Below are positions 19,001 through 27,567 of a stretch of 64,000 bases of DNA, one piece after another. How positions within the stretch are numbered: the stretch's first letter is position 1; each line of letters starts with the position of its first letter. Under the pieces are notes generated by a model that worked only from the letters and a program-made list of their open reading frames with translations, did no database searches and was not told the origin of the DNA. The stretch is from CAZNKU01 sp045545235. GTDB lineage: Bacteria; Bacillota; Clostridia; Monoglobales; Firm-18. The DNA lies in the NCBI GenBank assembly GCA_045545235.1, contig JAZQAN010000064.1:124001-188000 (forward strand), in the 5' to 3' direction. The translations under genes and the position numbers were made by a program.

Positions 19001-19581
19001 ATATCATTGACACGCATAACATTATCGTTGGTATGAGAAAGTTTTCTTTCAGCTTCCTCTTTTCTATAGCGGAATTTTGTTATGCCTGCAGCTTCTTCAA
19101 ACATGGTTCTTCTATCTTCTGATTTTGTGCTTATAATTTCAGATATTTTGCCCTGACCAATAATTGAGTAGCCATCACGACCCACACCGGTATCCATAAA
19201 AAGCTCATGAATATCCCTTAGACGAACAGATGATTTATTAATGTAATATTCACTTTCACCGGAACGAAACAATCTTCTAGTAACAACAACTTCTTCAAAA
19301 TCAACAGGTAACATTTTATCAGAATTATCAATAATTAAGGATACTTCTGCATACCCTAATGGTTTACGCTTCTGTGTGCCTGAAAAAATAACATCCTGCA
19401 TATTTCCGCCACGAAGTGATTTTGCACTTTGTTCACCCATAACCCAACGCATAGCATCTGAAATATTACTTTTACCGCTACCATTGGGTCCGACTACCGC
19501 TGTTATTCCGTTTTCAAAATCCAAAAAAGTTCTGTCTGCAAAAGATTTAAAGCCTTGTAATTCCAAACCTTTTAAACGCAT
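16015..19581 (-). CDS. smc: Chromosome partition protein SMC
   Basis: ATPase of the SMC-ScpAB condensin that organises and separates chromosomes. The 1188-residue protein has Walker A GPNGSGKSN at residues 31-39, two long coiled coils (about 170-500 and 670-1020), a hinge with GLVASLLNVD-like and GGSRNNSNGI segments around 510-670, the ABC signature LSGGEQAFVSIALLFA near 1090 and Walker B FCVLDEIEAALDD. Length is normal. It lies between the radical-SAM gene and ftsY. Confidence 0.98.
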   Translation of the reverse strand: MRLKGLELQGFKSFADRTFLDFENGITAVVGPNGSGKSNISDAMRWVMGEQSAKSLRGGNMQDVIFSGTQKRKPLGYAEVSLIIDNSDKMLPVDFEEVVVTRRLFRSGESEYYINKSSVRLRDIHELFMDTGVGRDGYSIIGQGKISEIISTKSEDRRTMFEEAAGITKFRYRKEEAERKLSHTNDNVMRVNDIITEIEGQIGPLKIQSEKAKKYLNLRDKLKVLEVNVTLKNIVKYRKIIDEVGGQMDALNSQLDIINKQIEENEKHTEQIFANISEAEKFADDNRQKQQDNQQILSNYKSDIQVLKSKIEGNNENIKRIEAEISELNGKFDEFEKSVQDEATEFSALKIKQDNIGSEIMELETKLVEFDKLSSEGSEQIDSLNSDIIHNMNEVSDLRSKISNYSALIQSFEERAETVKKELEDKKSDVERLTSNVDELHKKVSLLEKECAEVKTELDSERNGYISASNELVESENALQTVKNQLQQSESRQKLLKDMEKSFDSYNRSVKAVMNEYTNGILKSLKLYGTVASLLNVDNEHATAIEVALGGSAQYIVTETEDDAKKAIEYLKRTKQGRATFLPVSAAKISNLNENGVEKCVGYIGVASDLVEYDIKYESVIKGILGRVVVVDNIDNAVNMARRFSYKFRIVTLAGELLSPGGSMSGGSRNNSNGIFARANEIIELDTVIADLTDKVAKYEEKCIELRKIAEEKKIYTESLQIAYTEKNNELIKIQADLSHSKAFADSIIEAQKSMLNELEQLDAQKEEMNRQINNCTCEIDVFESTISKLEAEISQRKDRMGNDARNRTEIAGKIGELKIELNTVMKDVEFHNQRISMVNLRKQEITLNIEQKQKNIDEMSEANSDINDDIEFKSEQIEAINEEIASLNDIIEKSENARKEAQESIKLQQEENKKLRDNQLVVQQEQSRVESRKTKADVELENIINKLWEDYELTITTAEELRTEIPENAVRQINDIKSEIKGLGNINIDAIEEYKQIGERYEFLKTQRDDLVEAQNNLQQVIEDMMVIMKQQFTEKFAIINKHFGETFVQLFGGGKAELVLTEPKDVLNSGVEINVQPPGKAVKSMLQLSGGEQAFVSIALLFAILKVRPAPFCVLDEIEAALDDVNVFRFADYLKKFSNDSQFIVVTHRRGTMEAANILYGVTMQEQGVSRLLSLNIDDVVDMKIE

Positions 19582-19596
19582 CTCTTACCTCCAAAT

Positions 19597-20400
19597 TTAT
19601 TTTTCTAAAAGTTCTCTGTATCTTGGATGATACGGTCCTGCCAGATAATTGTTTTTCGCCTCATCGTCCGACATAAGTAATCCAAATCTTATAATTTTTA
19701 TCCCATTTTCATCATATATATTTTTTATTTTTTTACTTAGTTCTATTGAATGTTCTAGTGTATGCGGTTTATACAAATCATTTTTATAATGCTGTGCCAG
19801 TTCGGTATTATTAAAAACCAAGGTCGGGTACACCCGTACAAAATCAGGTTTAAGTTCACATATTTTTTCAGCAGTATAAATATCATAATCATCTGTATCC
19901 ATATACAAACCGGTCATTTGCTGTAGCCCTAGAGAAAAATCATATTTTCTTATCAAACTAACAGCAGAAACAACATCAGACAAATTATGTCCTCTGTTGT
20001 TAGCCTCCAGAACAAAGTTACTCATAGATTGAACACCCAATTCAATTTCCGTAACACCATATTTTTTTAAATTATCCAAAATATCTTTATTTATCGCATC
20101 AGGACGAGTTGACAAGCGAATTCCCTTTACACCTCTGTTTTGTATATAATAATATGCAACTTCTAACAGCGATGTCTGATATGTCAAATCTATAGCTGTA
20201 AAACTGCCACCATAAAAAGCAATTTCAGTTCTAAATTTATTAGTATCTATTGTAGATAAATACATTTCAATTATTTCAGAAGCTTTTTCAGGTGTCATTT
20301 CATCAAGCTGACCAGTAATATGTTTTTGATTACAAAAAGAACATTGATGAGGACAACCTTTATGCGGAACAAATATTGGTATTATCTTAAATTTCGACAT
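19597..20400 (-). CDS. Elp3-like radical-SAM protein
   Basis: A radical-SAM protein with the iron-sulfur motif CPHQCSFC (Cys16, Cys20, Cys23), AFYGGSFTAID and ELGVQSMSNFVLEANNRGH, matching the Elp3/oxygen-independent coproporphyrinogen oxidase-like group. Homologues are often found between rnc and smc in Clostridia, but their reaction is not established. The 267-residue product ends soon after LAGPYHPRYRELLEK, where I recall relatives continuing further; the C-terminus may be shortened. The stop is followed at once by the smc ribosome site, so no frameshifted remainder is present. It overlaps the end of rnc by 14 bp. Confidence 0.85.
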   Translation of the reverse strand: MSKFKIIPIFVPHKGCPHQCSFCNQKHITGQLDEMTPEKASEIIEMYLSTIDTNKFRTEIAFYGGSFTAIDLTYQTSLLEVAYYYIQNRGVKGIRLSTRPDAINKDILDNLKKYGVTEIELGVQSMSNFVLEANNRGHNLSDVVSAVSLIRKYDFSLGLQQMTGLYMDTDDYDIYTAEKICELKPDFVRVYPTLVFNNTELAQHYKNDLYKPHTLEHSIELSKKIKNIYDENGIKIIRFGLLMSDDEAKNNYLAGPYHPRYRELLEK

Positions 20401-21067
20401 TTTTCACCTCAACAATTGCGTTTGCTGCAGCATTTTGTTCTGCATCCTTTTTACTTCTGCCATTTCCTTCCGCAATACAAGCATCATCATAAATAACATT
20501 AACGGTAAAAGTTTTATTATGTGCCGGACCATCTTCTCTGACATGCACGTACTCAACTTTTTTGCCAACACTCTGTGCTATCTCTTGTAACTCGGTCTTG
20601 TAATCTGTGTACAGTGATACACCTTTACACGCCTTAGTTATAGCAGAATTCAAATGTTTGAGAACAAATTTTTCTGCTTCCTTAAAATCCGAATCGAGAA
20701 AAATTGCAGCAAGAATTGCTTCAAATACATCAGCAAGTATTGAAATACGATTTCGACCACCGGTGAGTTCTTCGCCCTTACTAAGTATCAGATAATTTCC
20801 TATGTTCATTTTTTTTGAACATTCACAGAGAGATTTTTCACATACGATGGCAGCACGTAATTTAGACATATTTCCTTCGGCAATATGTTCCTTAGAAGAA
20901 TACAACTGTGTACTAACTACAAAAGAAAGAATGCTATCACCTAAAAATTCAAGTCGTTCATAGCTTTCCACATTGTTTTCATTTGCATAAGAACTATGAG
21001 TAAGAGCAGTTTGCAATAAACTGATATCTTTAAAGTTATATCCGATGCTTTCCATCAATATATCCAT
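20387..21067 (-). CDS. rnc: Ribonuclease III
   Basis: Double-strand-specific endoribonuclease for rRNA processing and RNA turnover. The 226-residue protein has the catalytic signature ERLEFLGDSIL (residues 38-48), the second acidic site ADVFEAILAAIFLD, and a C-terminal double-stranded RNA-binding domain (about 150-222) ending GRSKKDAEQNAAANAI. It follows acpP and precedes the radical-SAM gene and smc. Confidence 0.98.
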   Translation of the reverse strand: MDILMESIGYNFKDISLLQTALTHSSYANENNVESYERLEFLGDSILSFVVSTQLYSSKEHIAEGNMSKLRAAIVCEKSLCECSKKMNIGNYLILSKGEELTGGRNRISILADVFEAILAAIFLDSDFKEAEKFVLKHLNSAITKACKGVSLYTDYKTELQEIAQSVGKKVEYVHVREDGPAHNKTFTVNVIYDDACIAEGNGRSKKDAEQNAAANAIVEVKNVEI

Positions 21068-21078
21068 ACAAAACCCCT

Positions 21079-21115
21079 CCGTTTTTTAAAAAAGAAAAAG
21101 CCCATTTCAGGCTTT
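21079..21115 (-). terminator. Intrinsic terminator overlapping the acpP stop
   Basis: AAAGCC and GGCTTT arms around a short loop include the last acpP codons; a T-rich stretch follows on the minus strand. It would reduce readthrough from the abundant acpP message into rnc. Confidence 0.7.
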
Positions 21116-21334
21116 ATCTTTAATATAACGAACTGCATCTCCAACAGTTTTAATATTTTCAACTTCATCATCATCAATTTCAAGGTCAAATTCTTGTTCC
21201 AAAGCCATAACAAGTTCAACTAAATCCAAAGAATCAGCACCAATATCTTCTGCAAAAGAAGTTTCCATAGTAATATCTTCTTCACTCATCGAAAACTGTT
21301 CTGCTAAAATTTTCTTAATCTGTTCAAATTCCAT
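21107..21334 (-). CDS. acpP: Acyl carrier protein
   Basis: Carries growing fatty acids on a phosphopantetheine attached to Ser35 in the motif GADSLDLVELVMALE. The 75-residue acidic protein has the normal length. It has its own promoter and a terminator at its stop codon, as expected for a highly expressed gene. plsX, the next step in phospholipid synthesis, lies directly upstream. Confidence 0.97.
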   Translation of the reverse strand: MEFEQIKKILAEQFSMSEEDITMETSFAEDIGADSLDLVELVMALEQEFDLEIDDDEVENIKTVGDAVRYIKDKA

Positions 21335-21401
21335 AAAATACCCATCCCTTCCTGCGGCATTATGTTTTCATGTGCACGCTATTATGTATTCCTACTGTAT
21401 T

Positions 21402-21431
21402 ATAATATACTATTATACTACTATTCGTCAA
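21402..21431 (-). promoter_or_regulatory. Promoter of acpP
   Basis: Minus-strand TTGACG (21431-21426) and TATTAT (21407-21402) are 18 bp apart; a TATAAT lies slightly further downstream as an alternative -10 box. No FapR-type operator was recognised here. Confidence 0.6.
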
Positions 21432-21432
21432 G

Positions 21433-22416
21433 TTATTTTTTTAAATTGCTTTCAATAGCTTCTATAACACCATTTTCATAAAAATTCTTGGCTTGTTTAA
21501 TAGCATTATAAAAAGCTTTGGCGTTGGAACTACCATGAGCTTTAATAACAACTTTTTTAGCTCCTAAAATCGGTGCACCACCATGCTCGGTATAATCAAA
21601 GCTTGATTTCATTTCTTTGATACTGCTGCTCAAAAGTAAAGCACATACCTTGGTCAATATGTTTTTTGTAAACATTGACTTTAGTTTTTTTGAAAAAAAG
21701 CTTGCTGTACCTTCTGTTGTTTTAAGTATAATATTACCGGCAAATCCATCAGCAACAACTACATCTGCAACACTGCTTAAAACATCTCTTCCTTCTATAT
21801 TACCTATAAAATTTAAGTCCGAATTTTTTAGAATTTGATATGTTTCTTTATACAAAGTACTTCCTTTGTGTTCCTCTGCGCCATTATTAATGAGGGCTAC
21901 TGTTGGTTTATCAACGGAATAAACTGCTTTCATATATGCATTTCCCATAATCGCAAATTGTTCCAAAAATTCAGAAGTACAATCAGCATTTGCACCACAA
22001 TCTAAAACTATAGTTGGTTTTCCCGGTGTTGGAAAAACTGTTCCTATAGCAACACGTCTTACGCCCTCAATTCTCTTGACAATCAAAGTTGCACCACTGA
22101 CAACGGCACCAGTACTACCTGCAGAAACAAAAGCATCACCTTTACCATCCGCAAGCAATTTAAGAGCTACTACAATTGATGATTCTTTTTTTCTTCTGAT
22201 GGCAAGAGCAGGATCATCATCATTTGTAATTACTTCCTCTGCATTTACTATATTAATTTTACCACTACAATATTCTCCAAGAGATTTTTTTATCAAACTT
22301 TCCTGACCAACAAGTGTAATTTCAACATCAAATTCTTCAACCGCCCTGATACAACCATCCACAATTGCTTTTGGAGCATTATCTCCACCCATTGCATCAA
22401 CAATAATACGAGTCAT
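21433..22416 (-). CDS. plsX: Phosphate acyltransferase PlsX
   Basis: Converts acyl-ACP to acyl-phosphate, the donor for PlsY in phospholipid synthesis. The 327-residue protein begins MTRIIVDAMGGDNAPKAIVDG and has SAGSTGAVVSGATLIVKRI, VLDCGANADC and LLNIGEE-like ALINNGAEEHKG motifs, with HGGAPILGAKKVVIKAHGSSNA near the C-terminus. It follows pgsA with an 11-bp gap and probably ends the recA-region transcript. Confidence 0.97.
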   Translation of the reverse strand: MTRIIVDAMGGDNAPKAIVDGCIRAVEEFDVEITLVGQESLIKKSLGEYCSGKINIVNAEEVITNDDDPALAIRRKKESSIVVALKLLADGKGDAFVSAGSTGAVVSGATLIVKRIEGVRRVAIGTVFPTPGKPTIVLDCGANADCTSEFLEQFAIMGNAYMKAVYSVDKPTVALINNGAEEHKGSTLYKETYQILKNSDLNFIGNIEGRDVLSSVADVVVADGFAGNIILKTTEGTASFFSKKLKSMFTKNILTKVCALLLSSSIKEMKSSFDYTEHGGAPILGAKKVVIKAHGSSNAKAFYNAIKQAKNFYENGVIEAIESNLKK

Positions 22417-22427
22417 ACTATATCTCC

Positions 22428-22997
22428 TTACTTATTTGTATCCAACAAACTTTTATTTTGAATCAAATACTCACATCCGGAATACACAGTCATAACAACT
22501 GATGCTATAACTAAAACAATACTTATAACATCAGAAATTGCAACAGGAACGCCTGCCAAAACAATTAAATCGGCAAATAGAATGTAAACAACGGTAATCA
22601 TTTGAACGGTAGTTTTAATTTTACCTGACATACCCGCAGCAATAACCTTACCTTCCGCCGCAGCAACAAGTCTTACACCTGTTACCATAAATTCTCTTGC
22701 AATAATGATAAATGTTGCCCATGCACCAAGAACAGGTGTTCCAAGCTTACCAAGTGTGCAAAGAGCTATCAATGCAGCTGAAACCAATAATTTATCAGCT
22801 AAAGGATCAGCAAACTTACCGAAATTAGTAACAAGGTTATATTTTCTTGCAATTTTACCATCAGCCAAATCAGTAAGTGAGGCAACAATAAACACAATTC
22901 CTGCCGCCCATGTCAAATTATCAAAATTCAAAAGAAGTACTAAAAACACAGGTACTAAAATAATTCTTAAAATTGTCAATTTGTTAGGTAAATTCAT
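22428..22997 (-). CDS. pgsA: CDP-diacylglycerol--glycerol-3-phosphate phosphatidyltransferase
   Basis: Integral membrane enzyme making phosphatidylglycerol phosphate. The CDP-alcohol phosphotransferase motif D-G-x2-A-R-x8-G-x3-D-x3-D is complete between LADGKIAR and GKFADPLADK (about residues 45-70). The remainder is four to five hydrophobic helices in 189 residues, the normal size. It is 2 bp from rimO and upstream of plsX, giving a small membrane-lipid pair. Confidence 0.95.
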   Translation of the reverse strand: MNLPNKLTILRIILVPVFLVLLLNFDNLTWAAGIVFIVASLTDLADGKIARKYNLVTNFGKFADPLADKLLVSAALIALCTLGKLGTPVLGAWATFIIIAREFMVTGVRLVAAAEGKVIAAGMSGKIKTTVQMITVVYILFADLIVLAGVPVAISDVISIVLVIASVVMTVYSGCEYLIQNKSLLDTNK

Positions 22998-22999
22998 TT

Positions 23000-24316
23000 T
23001 TATTCCTCCACTCTTCCTATTAAATCATAATCAAAAAAACCTTCTATTTTTACGTTTACAAAAGTTCCTTCTGTAATACGTTTTTTTGATTCAAAGAAAA
23101 TCTTTGCATCAATTTCCATTGTATCAGCCTGACTTCTGCCAAAATGCTGTTTGGTTACTGCATCATATCCTTCAACAAGAACCTCCACAACATCACCAAC
23201 TTTTTCCATAGACTTTTCTTCAACAACATTACTTTGTGCAAGCATAAGCATTTCTTGTCTACGTTGTTTAATATCTTCAGGAATCTGATCAGGCATTTTT
23301 GCAGCGGGTGTTTCTTCTTCCTGAGAGTAAGCAAAAACACCAAGCCTGTCAAATTTCATATCATAAATAAAATTTTCCATTTCCAGATATTGTTCATCAG
23401 TTTCACCAGGAAATCCTGTTATAAGTGTAGTTCTAATAGTTATATCGGGCACTTTTTCTCTAAGCTTATTAACAACAGAAATAATAGTATCTTTGTTTCC
23501 TCGTCTTCCCATTCTTTTTAAAATTAAATCATTACAATGTTGAATTGGAATATCAATATACTTACAAACTTTTTCATTATTTGCAATTTCATCAATTAAA
23601 TCATCAGTTATACTTTCAGGATAACAATATAAAAGTCTGATCCATTTTAAATTATCAAGTTTACCCAATTCACGCAGTAATTCGACAAGTTTCGGACTAC
23701 CGTATAAATCTTTACCATAATTGGTAAGATCTTGTGCAAGTAAAACAATTTCGAAACAACCATTTTCAACGAGTTTTTGTGCTTCATCAACACATTTTTC
23801 GATACTTTTACTCTGCAACTTTCCACGTATAGAAGGAATAACGCAATATGTACAATGGTTATCACAACCATCTGAAACTTTCAAATACGCAACATAAGGA
23901 GGTGTAGAAAGTATTCTATCATATCTATTTTCAATACAGTATGGTTTATCACAATCAACAACTGTCGATTCTGACTTAATTGCATTTAAAACACCTTCTG
24001 CATCACCAACACCAACAACAGCATCGACTTCTGGCAATTCTTTAATAATTTCTTCTTTATATCTTTGTGCCAGACAACCTGTTACAATAAGACGTTTGCA
24101 ATTACCATCAGTTTTCCACTGCCCAACATCTATTATTGTATCAATTGATTCTTGCTTTGCATCATTTATAAAACAGCATGTGTTAACAACAATTACATCA
24201 GCAATACTTTCATCTTCAGTAAATTCATACCCCTCTTTAAGTAATGCACCCAACATATATTCAGTATCCACAAGGTTCTTGGGACAACCCAAGGATACAA
24301 AAGCTACTTTTTCCAA
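23000..24316 (-). CDS. rimO: Ribosomal protein S12 methylthiotransferase RimO
   Basis: Radical-SAM methylthiotransferase that modifies an Asp of ribosomal protein S12. The 438-residue protein has the N-terminal UPF0004 domain (VSLGCPKNLVDTE with Cys11, VNTCCFINDAKQES, VTGCLAQR), the radical-SAM cluster motif CDNHCTYC near residue 150, and a C-terminal TRAM domain. The SLGCPKN signature separates RimO from MiaB. It directly follows recX. Confidence 0.96.
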   Translation of the reverse strand: MEKVAFVSLGCPKNLVDTEYMLGALLKEGYEFTEDESIADVIVVNTCCFINDAKQESIDTIIDVGQWKTDGNCKRLIVTGCLAQRYKEEIIKELPEVDAVVGVGDAEGVLNAIKSESTVVDCDKPYCIENRYDRILSTPPYVAYLKVSDGCDNHCTYCVIPSIRGKLQSKSIEKCVDEAQKLVENGCFEIVLLAQDLTNYGKDLYGSPKLVELLRELGKLDNLKWIRLLYCYPESITDDLIDEIANNEKVCKYIDIPIQHCNDLILKRMGRRGNKDTIISVVNKLREKVPDITIRTTLITGFPGETDEQYLEMENFIYDMKFDRLGVFAYSQEEETPAAKMPDQIPEDIKQRRQEMLMLAQSNVVEEKSMEKVGDVVEVLVEGYDAVTKQHFGRSQADTMEIDAKIFFESKKRITEGTFVNVKIEGFFDYDLIGRVEE

Positions 24317-24796
24317 CTAAATATTCTCCTTTTTGTTTCGGTATTCCGTAAAAGCATCTTTAATTTCGTTAAACTTGAAACCTCTACGTAACAAAAACCC
24401 GTACAATTTGTTAACCTGCTTTTCATCATCAAAATTAATATTAACTGCCTTCAATTCAACTAGGTTTTTAAGTACAGAAACGGTATCGGGTTCGAATGTA
24501 TTTATAACATCATCTATAACAATCTGATTTATTCCTTTTAACATCAAATCACGCCGTATTCTGACAAGCCCGTGTTTTTTTATTTTAACAGCATCGTTAA
24601 TATATCTTCGAGTGAAGTCAAAATCATCTATATAACCGGCTTCTTCAAGATAGTCTGCAACTTCTAAAGCCAAAGAATATTCATACTCTTTTTTTATAAG
24701 CTTATCAACAAGTTCTTTTTTTGTATAGCGCTTTTTATTTATGTAATAAAAAGCGCTTTCCTTACAATCTAAAAATTCCTTACTGAATTTATTCAT
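24317..24796 (-). CDS. recX: Regulatory protein RecX
   Basis: Inhibits or tunes RecA filament formation. About 159 residues of tandem three-helix repeats with typical segments AFYYINKKRYTKKELVDKLIKK and VADYLEEAGYIDDFDFTRRYINDAVKIKKHGLVRIRRDLMLKGI. The start lies inside the last codons of recA (ATG at 24796; a GTG 6 bp upstream is also possible), so the two are translationally coupled. Confidence 0.92.
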   Translation of the reverse strand: MNKFSKEFLDCKESAFYYINKKRYTKKELVDKLIKKEYEYSLALEVADYLEEAGYIDDFDFTRRYINDAVKIKKHGLVRIRRDLMLKGINQIVIDDVINTFEPDTVSVLKNLVELKAVNINFDDEKQVNKLYGFLLRRGFKFNEIKDAFTEYRNKKENI

Positions 24797-25814
24797 CGTC
24801 ACTGATTTCAGTTTCTATCAAACTATTATCTCCCGCAACCTTCGCACGTATTTTCATTTCTATTTCCTTTGCTATTTCAGGATTTTCTTCAAGATAATTT
24901 TTAGCGTTATCTCTACCCTGACCAATCTTGGTATCATTATAACTATACCATGAGCCACCTTTTGTTATAATGTCAAGACTTGCACCGATATCTAAAATAT
25001 CACCGATTCTTGAAATACCTTTACCGTACATGATATCAAATTCAGCTGTTTTAAATGGAGGTGCAACCTTATTTTTAACAATTTTTGCTCTTGTTCTGTT
25101 ACCAATCATTTCAGTTCCTGATTTCAGTGTTTCTACACGTCTGATATCAATACGAACAGAAGCATAAAATTTAAGTGCATTACCACCTGTAGTTGTTTCC
25201 GGGTTACCATATATAACACCAATTTTTTGTCTTAACTGGTTAATAAAAATCATTGTACAATTAGACTTATTGATGATACCACCCAATTTACGTAACGCCT
25301 GTGACATAAGTCTAGCCTGAAGTCCCATATGCGAATCGCCCATTTCACCTTCAATTTCCTGTTTTGGTACCAAAGCAGCAACTGAGTCAACAACAATTAC
25401 ATCTACCGCACCGCTACGAACAAGATGTTCGGCAATGTCAAGAGCCTGTTCACCTGTATCAGGTTGAGAAACAATCAATTCATCAACATTTACGCCCAAA
25501 GCTGATGAATACTTAGGGTCCAAAGCATGTTCAGCATCAATAAAAGCGGCAACTCCACCATTTTTTTGAACTTCTGCAACTACGTGCAAAGCAACTGTTG
25601 TTTTACCTGATGATTCTGGTCCGTATATTTCAATAATTCTACCCTTTGGTATACCACCAATTCCAAGTGCAAGGTCAAGCGATAATGAGCCTGTTGAAAT
25701 AGCTTCAACATCAAGGTGAGTGTTCTCTCCAAGTCTCATAATAGAACCCTTGCCAAATTGTTTTTCAATTTGTGCAAAAGTTACCTCAAGGGCTTTTCTT
25801 TTATTTTCATCCAT
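24789..25814 (-). CDS. recA: Recombinase RecA
   Basis: DNA strand-exchange protein and SOS co-protease. The chosen ATG at 25814 gives MDENKRKALEVTFAQIEKQFGKGS and has an AAGGAAG site 7 nt upstream; a longer frame start 33 bp upstream lacks one. Walker A GPESSGKTTVALH, the EHALDPKYS segment, the L1/L2 loop region (EGEMGDSHMGLQARLMSQALRK, FINQLRQKIGVIYGNPETTTGG) and the C-terminal domain are intact. It is followed by recX and preceded by pncC. Confidence 0.98.
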   Translation of the reverse strand: MDENKRKALEVTFAQIEKQFGKGSIMRLGENTHLDVEAISTGSLSLDLALGIGGIPKGRIIEIYGPESSGKTTVALHVVAEVQKNGGVAAFIDAEHALDPKYSSALGVNVDELIVSQPDTGEQALDIAEHLVRSGAVDVIVVDSVAALVPKQEIEGEMGDSHMGLQARLMSQALRKLGGIINKSNCTMIFINQLRQKIGVIYGNPETTTGGNALKFYASVRIDIRRVETLKSGTEMIGNRTRAKIVKNKVAPPFKTAEFDIMYGKGISRIGDILDIGASLDIITKGGSWYSYNDTKIGQGRDNAKNYLEENPEIAKEIEMKIRAKVAGDNSLIETEISDDE

Positions 25815-25879
25815 ACTAAAACTTCCTTTCCCGATTACAAAAATCACTAATTATATAATACTTTAAATTGACAAAAAAA

Positions 25880-26350
25880 TCAACTGTAAAATTCAATTAA
25901 ATAATCATAGACAAGTTCAAAAGCTCGGTTTACAGTTTGTTTTCGAACCTGTTCTCTGTTACCCGAAAAAACGTTTCTATGAACATTGGTTCCACCTTTA
26001 CCCGAAACACTTATGTACACAAGTCCAACAGGCTTTTCATCCGTTCCGCCTGTAGGACCTGCTATACCAGTAACAGCAACCGACACATCAGCACCTGAAA
26101 GCTTACGCACTCCTTCTGACATCTGTAATGCAGTTTGTTCACTAACAGCTCCAAAGGCATCAAGAGTATCTTTTCGCACACCAATAAGTTTCATCTTTGC
26201 CTCATTAGAATAAGTAACAACCCCCATACCAAAAAACGATGAAGAGCCACTTACATCAGTAATAGCAGAAGCAATCATGCCACCTGTACAACTCTCTGCA
26301 GTTGATATTGTAAGATTATTCAATTTAAGAAAGTCAAAAAGTTTATCCAT
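25880..26350 (-). CDS. pncC: Nicotinamide-nucleotide amidohydrolase (CinA C-terminal type)
   Basis: Deamidates nicotinamide mononucleotide to nicotinate mononucleotide, which feeds NAD recycling. The 156-residue protein corresponds to the C-terminal domain of CinA only: TAESCTGGMIASAITDVSGSS, the FFGMGVVTYSNEAK block and VAVTGIAGPTGGTDEKPVG. Stand-alone versions are common, so this is not a truncated cinA. It sits between recA and thiI, a typical place for the family. Confidence 0.92.
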   Translation of the reverse strand: MDKLFDFLKLNNLTISTAESCTGGMIASAITDVSGSSSFFGMGVVTYSNEAKMKLIGVRKDTLDAFGAVSEQTALQMSEGVRKLSGADVSVAVTGIAGPTGGTDEKPVGLVYISVSGKGGTNVHRNVFSGNREQVRKQTVNRAFELVYDYLIEFYS

Positions 26351-26400
26351 TTAAAGTTCACCTTAATTATATTATTTTAAGTGTACAATAAAACTCCCAC

Positions 26401-27567
26401 TTATTTCCTTTTCAAAGTAACAACCTCAGTATTTTCAATAGCTTCTTTTATCATAGGTTCAAGGTCAAGCTTGCTTTCACTTTGCATGATTCTCTCAATA
26501 TTTGGTTTTGTTGTAGGATGTTTAGGTGTAAATACTGTACAACAATCCTCGTATGGCAAAATTGAAGTTTCAAACGTCCCTATTTTACGAGATATCTGAA
26601 TAATTTCATCTTTATCCATACCAATTAATGGGCGAAAAACAGGCATATCAACAACTGCATTGGTAACAGCAAGAGCCTGAATTGTCTGTGAAGCTACCTG
26701 CCCAATACTTTCTCCTGTAATCAAGGCATAAGACCCTGTGTCCTTTGCAATAATATCTGCAATTTTCATCATAATGCGACGCATTATAACGGTAAGTTGT
26801 TCTTCAGGACACTTATCATTAATAGCAAGCTGAATATCTGTAAAAGGTACAATGTGAACCTTAATTTCTCCACAGTAGTCAGCAAGTATCTGAGCAAGAT
26901 CAAGAACCTTTTCCTTTGCTCTTTCGCTTGTATAAGGATAACTGTAGAAGTGAACCGCATTAAGTTCTACTCCTCGCTTCGCTATCATATATCCTGCTAC
27001 AGGACTATCTATACCACCCGAAAGAAGCAGTGTCGCCTTTCCATTTGTTCCGATAGGCATACCTCCAACGCCATGAATTTTTTCAGCATAAATATAAGCT
27101 GCAAAATCTCTAATTTCAACATTAATAATAAAATCAGGATTATGGACATCAACTTTCAAATTATGGTTTTTAGAAAGCGTATAACCACCAGCCTGCATAC
27201 ATATTTCAGGCGATTTAAATGGGAATTTTTTATCAGCCCTTTTTGCCTCAACTTTAAATGTACTACCTTTTGTTCGAGATGCTACTTCGGCAGCTTTTTC
27301 ACATATAGCATTAATATCTTTAGGAACAACATCAGCCAAAGCAACTGCAACAATACCAAATACCTTGGATAATTTTACAGCTAACTCTTTCATATCAACG
27401 TCATCTGTCAAAGGTTCAACATAAATTGTAGCCTGTGCTCTCCACACTTTCACTTTTGTTTTATCAATGTACTGCGAAATATTTTCAACAAGAATTTTTT
27501 CAAATTTAGGTCTATTAAGCCCCTTGAGAATAATTTCACCATATTTTAAAAGAATAATTTTATCCAT
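26401..27567 (-). CDS. thiI: tRNA 4-thiouridine synthase ThiI
   Basis: Adenylates U8 of tRNA and transfers sulfur to form 4-thiouridine; the same protein can aid thiamine thiazole synthesis. The 388-residue protein has a ferredoxin-like and THUMP region (about 1-165), the PP-loop ATP site LLSGGIDSPVAGYMIAKRG, and EDCCTVFTPKHP. The C-terminal rhodanese domain found in the enterobacterial enzyme is absent, as in other Firmicutes. The gene begins at the stop of the neighbouring cysteine desulfurase, its expected sulfur donor. Confidence 0.96.
   Translation of the reverse strand: MDKIILLKYGEIILKGLNRPKFEKILVENISQYIDKTKVKVWRAQATIYVEPLTDDVDMKELAVKLSKVFGIVAVALADVVPKDINAICEKAAEVASRTKGSTFKVEAKRADKKFPFKSPEICMQAGGYTLSKNHNLKVDVHNPDFIINVEIRDFAAYIYAEKIHGVGGMPIGTNGKATLLLSGGIDSPVAGYMIAKRGVELNAVHFYSYPYTSERAKEKVLDLAQILADYCGEIKVHIVPFTDIQLAINDKCPEEQLTVIMRRIMMKIADIIAKDTGSYALITGESIGQVASQTIQALAVTNAVVDMPVFRPLIGMDKDEIIQISRKIGTFETSILPYEDCCTVFTPKHPTTKPNIERIMQSESKLDLEPMIKEAIENTEVVTLKRK

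Noticed and set aside
25880..26350. Truncated cinA
   Set aside because: The product is a complete stand-alone C-terminal (PncC) domain with a good start, a common form.
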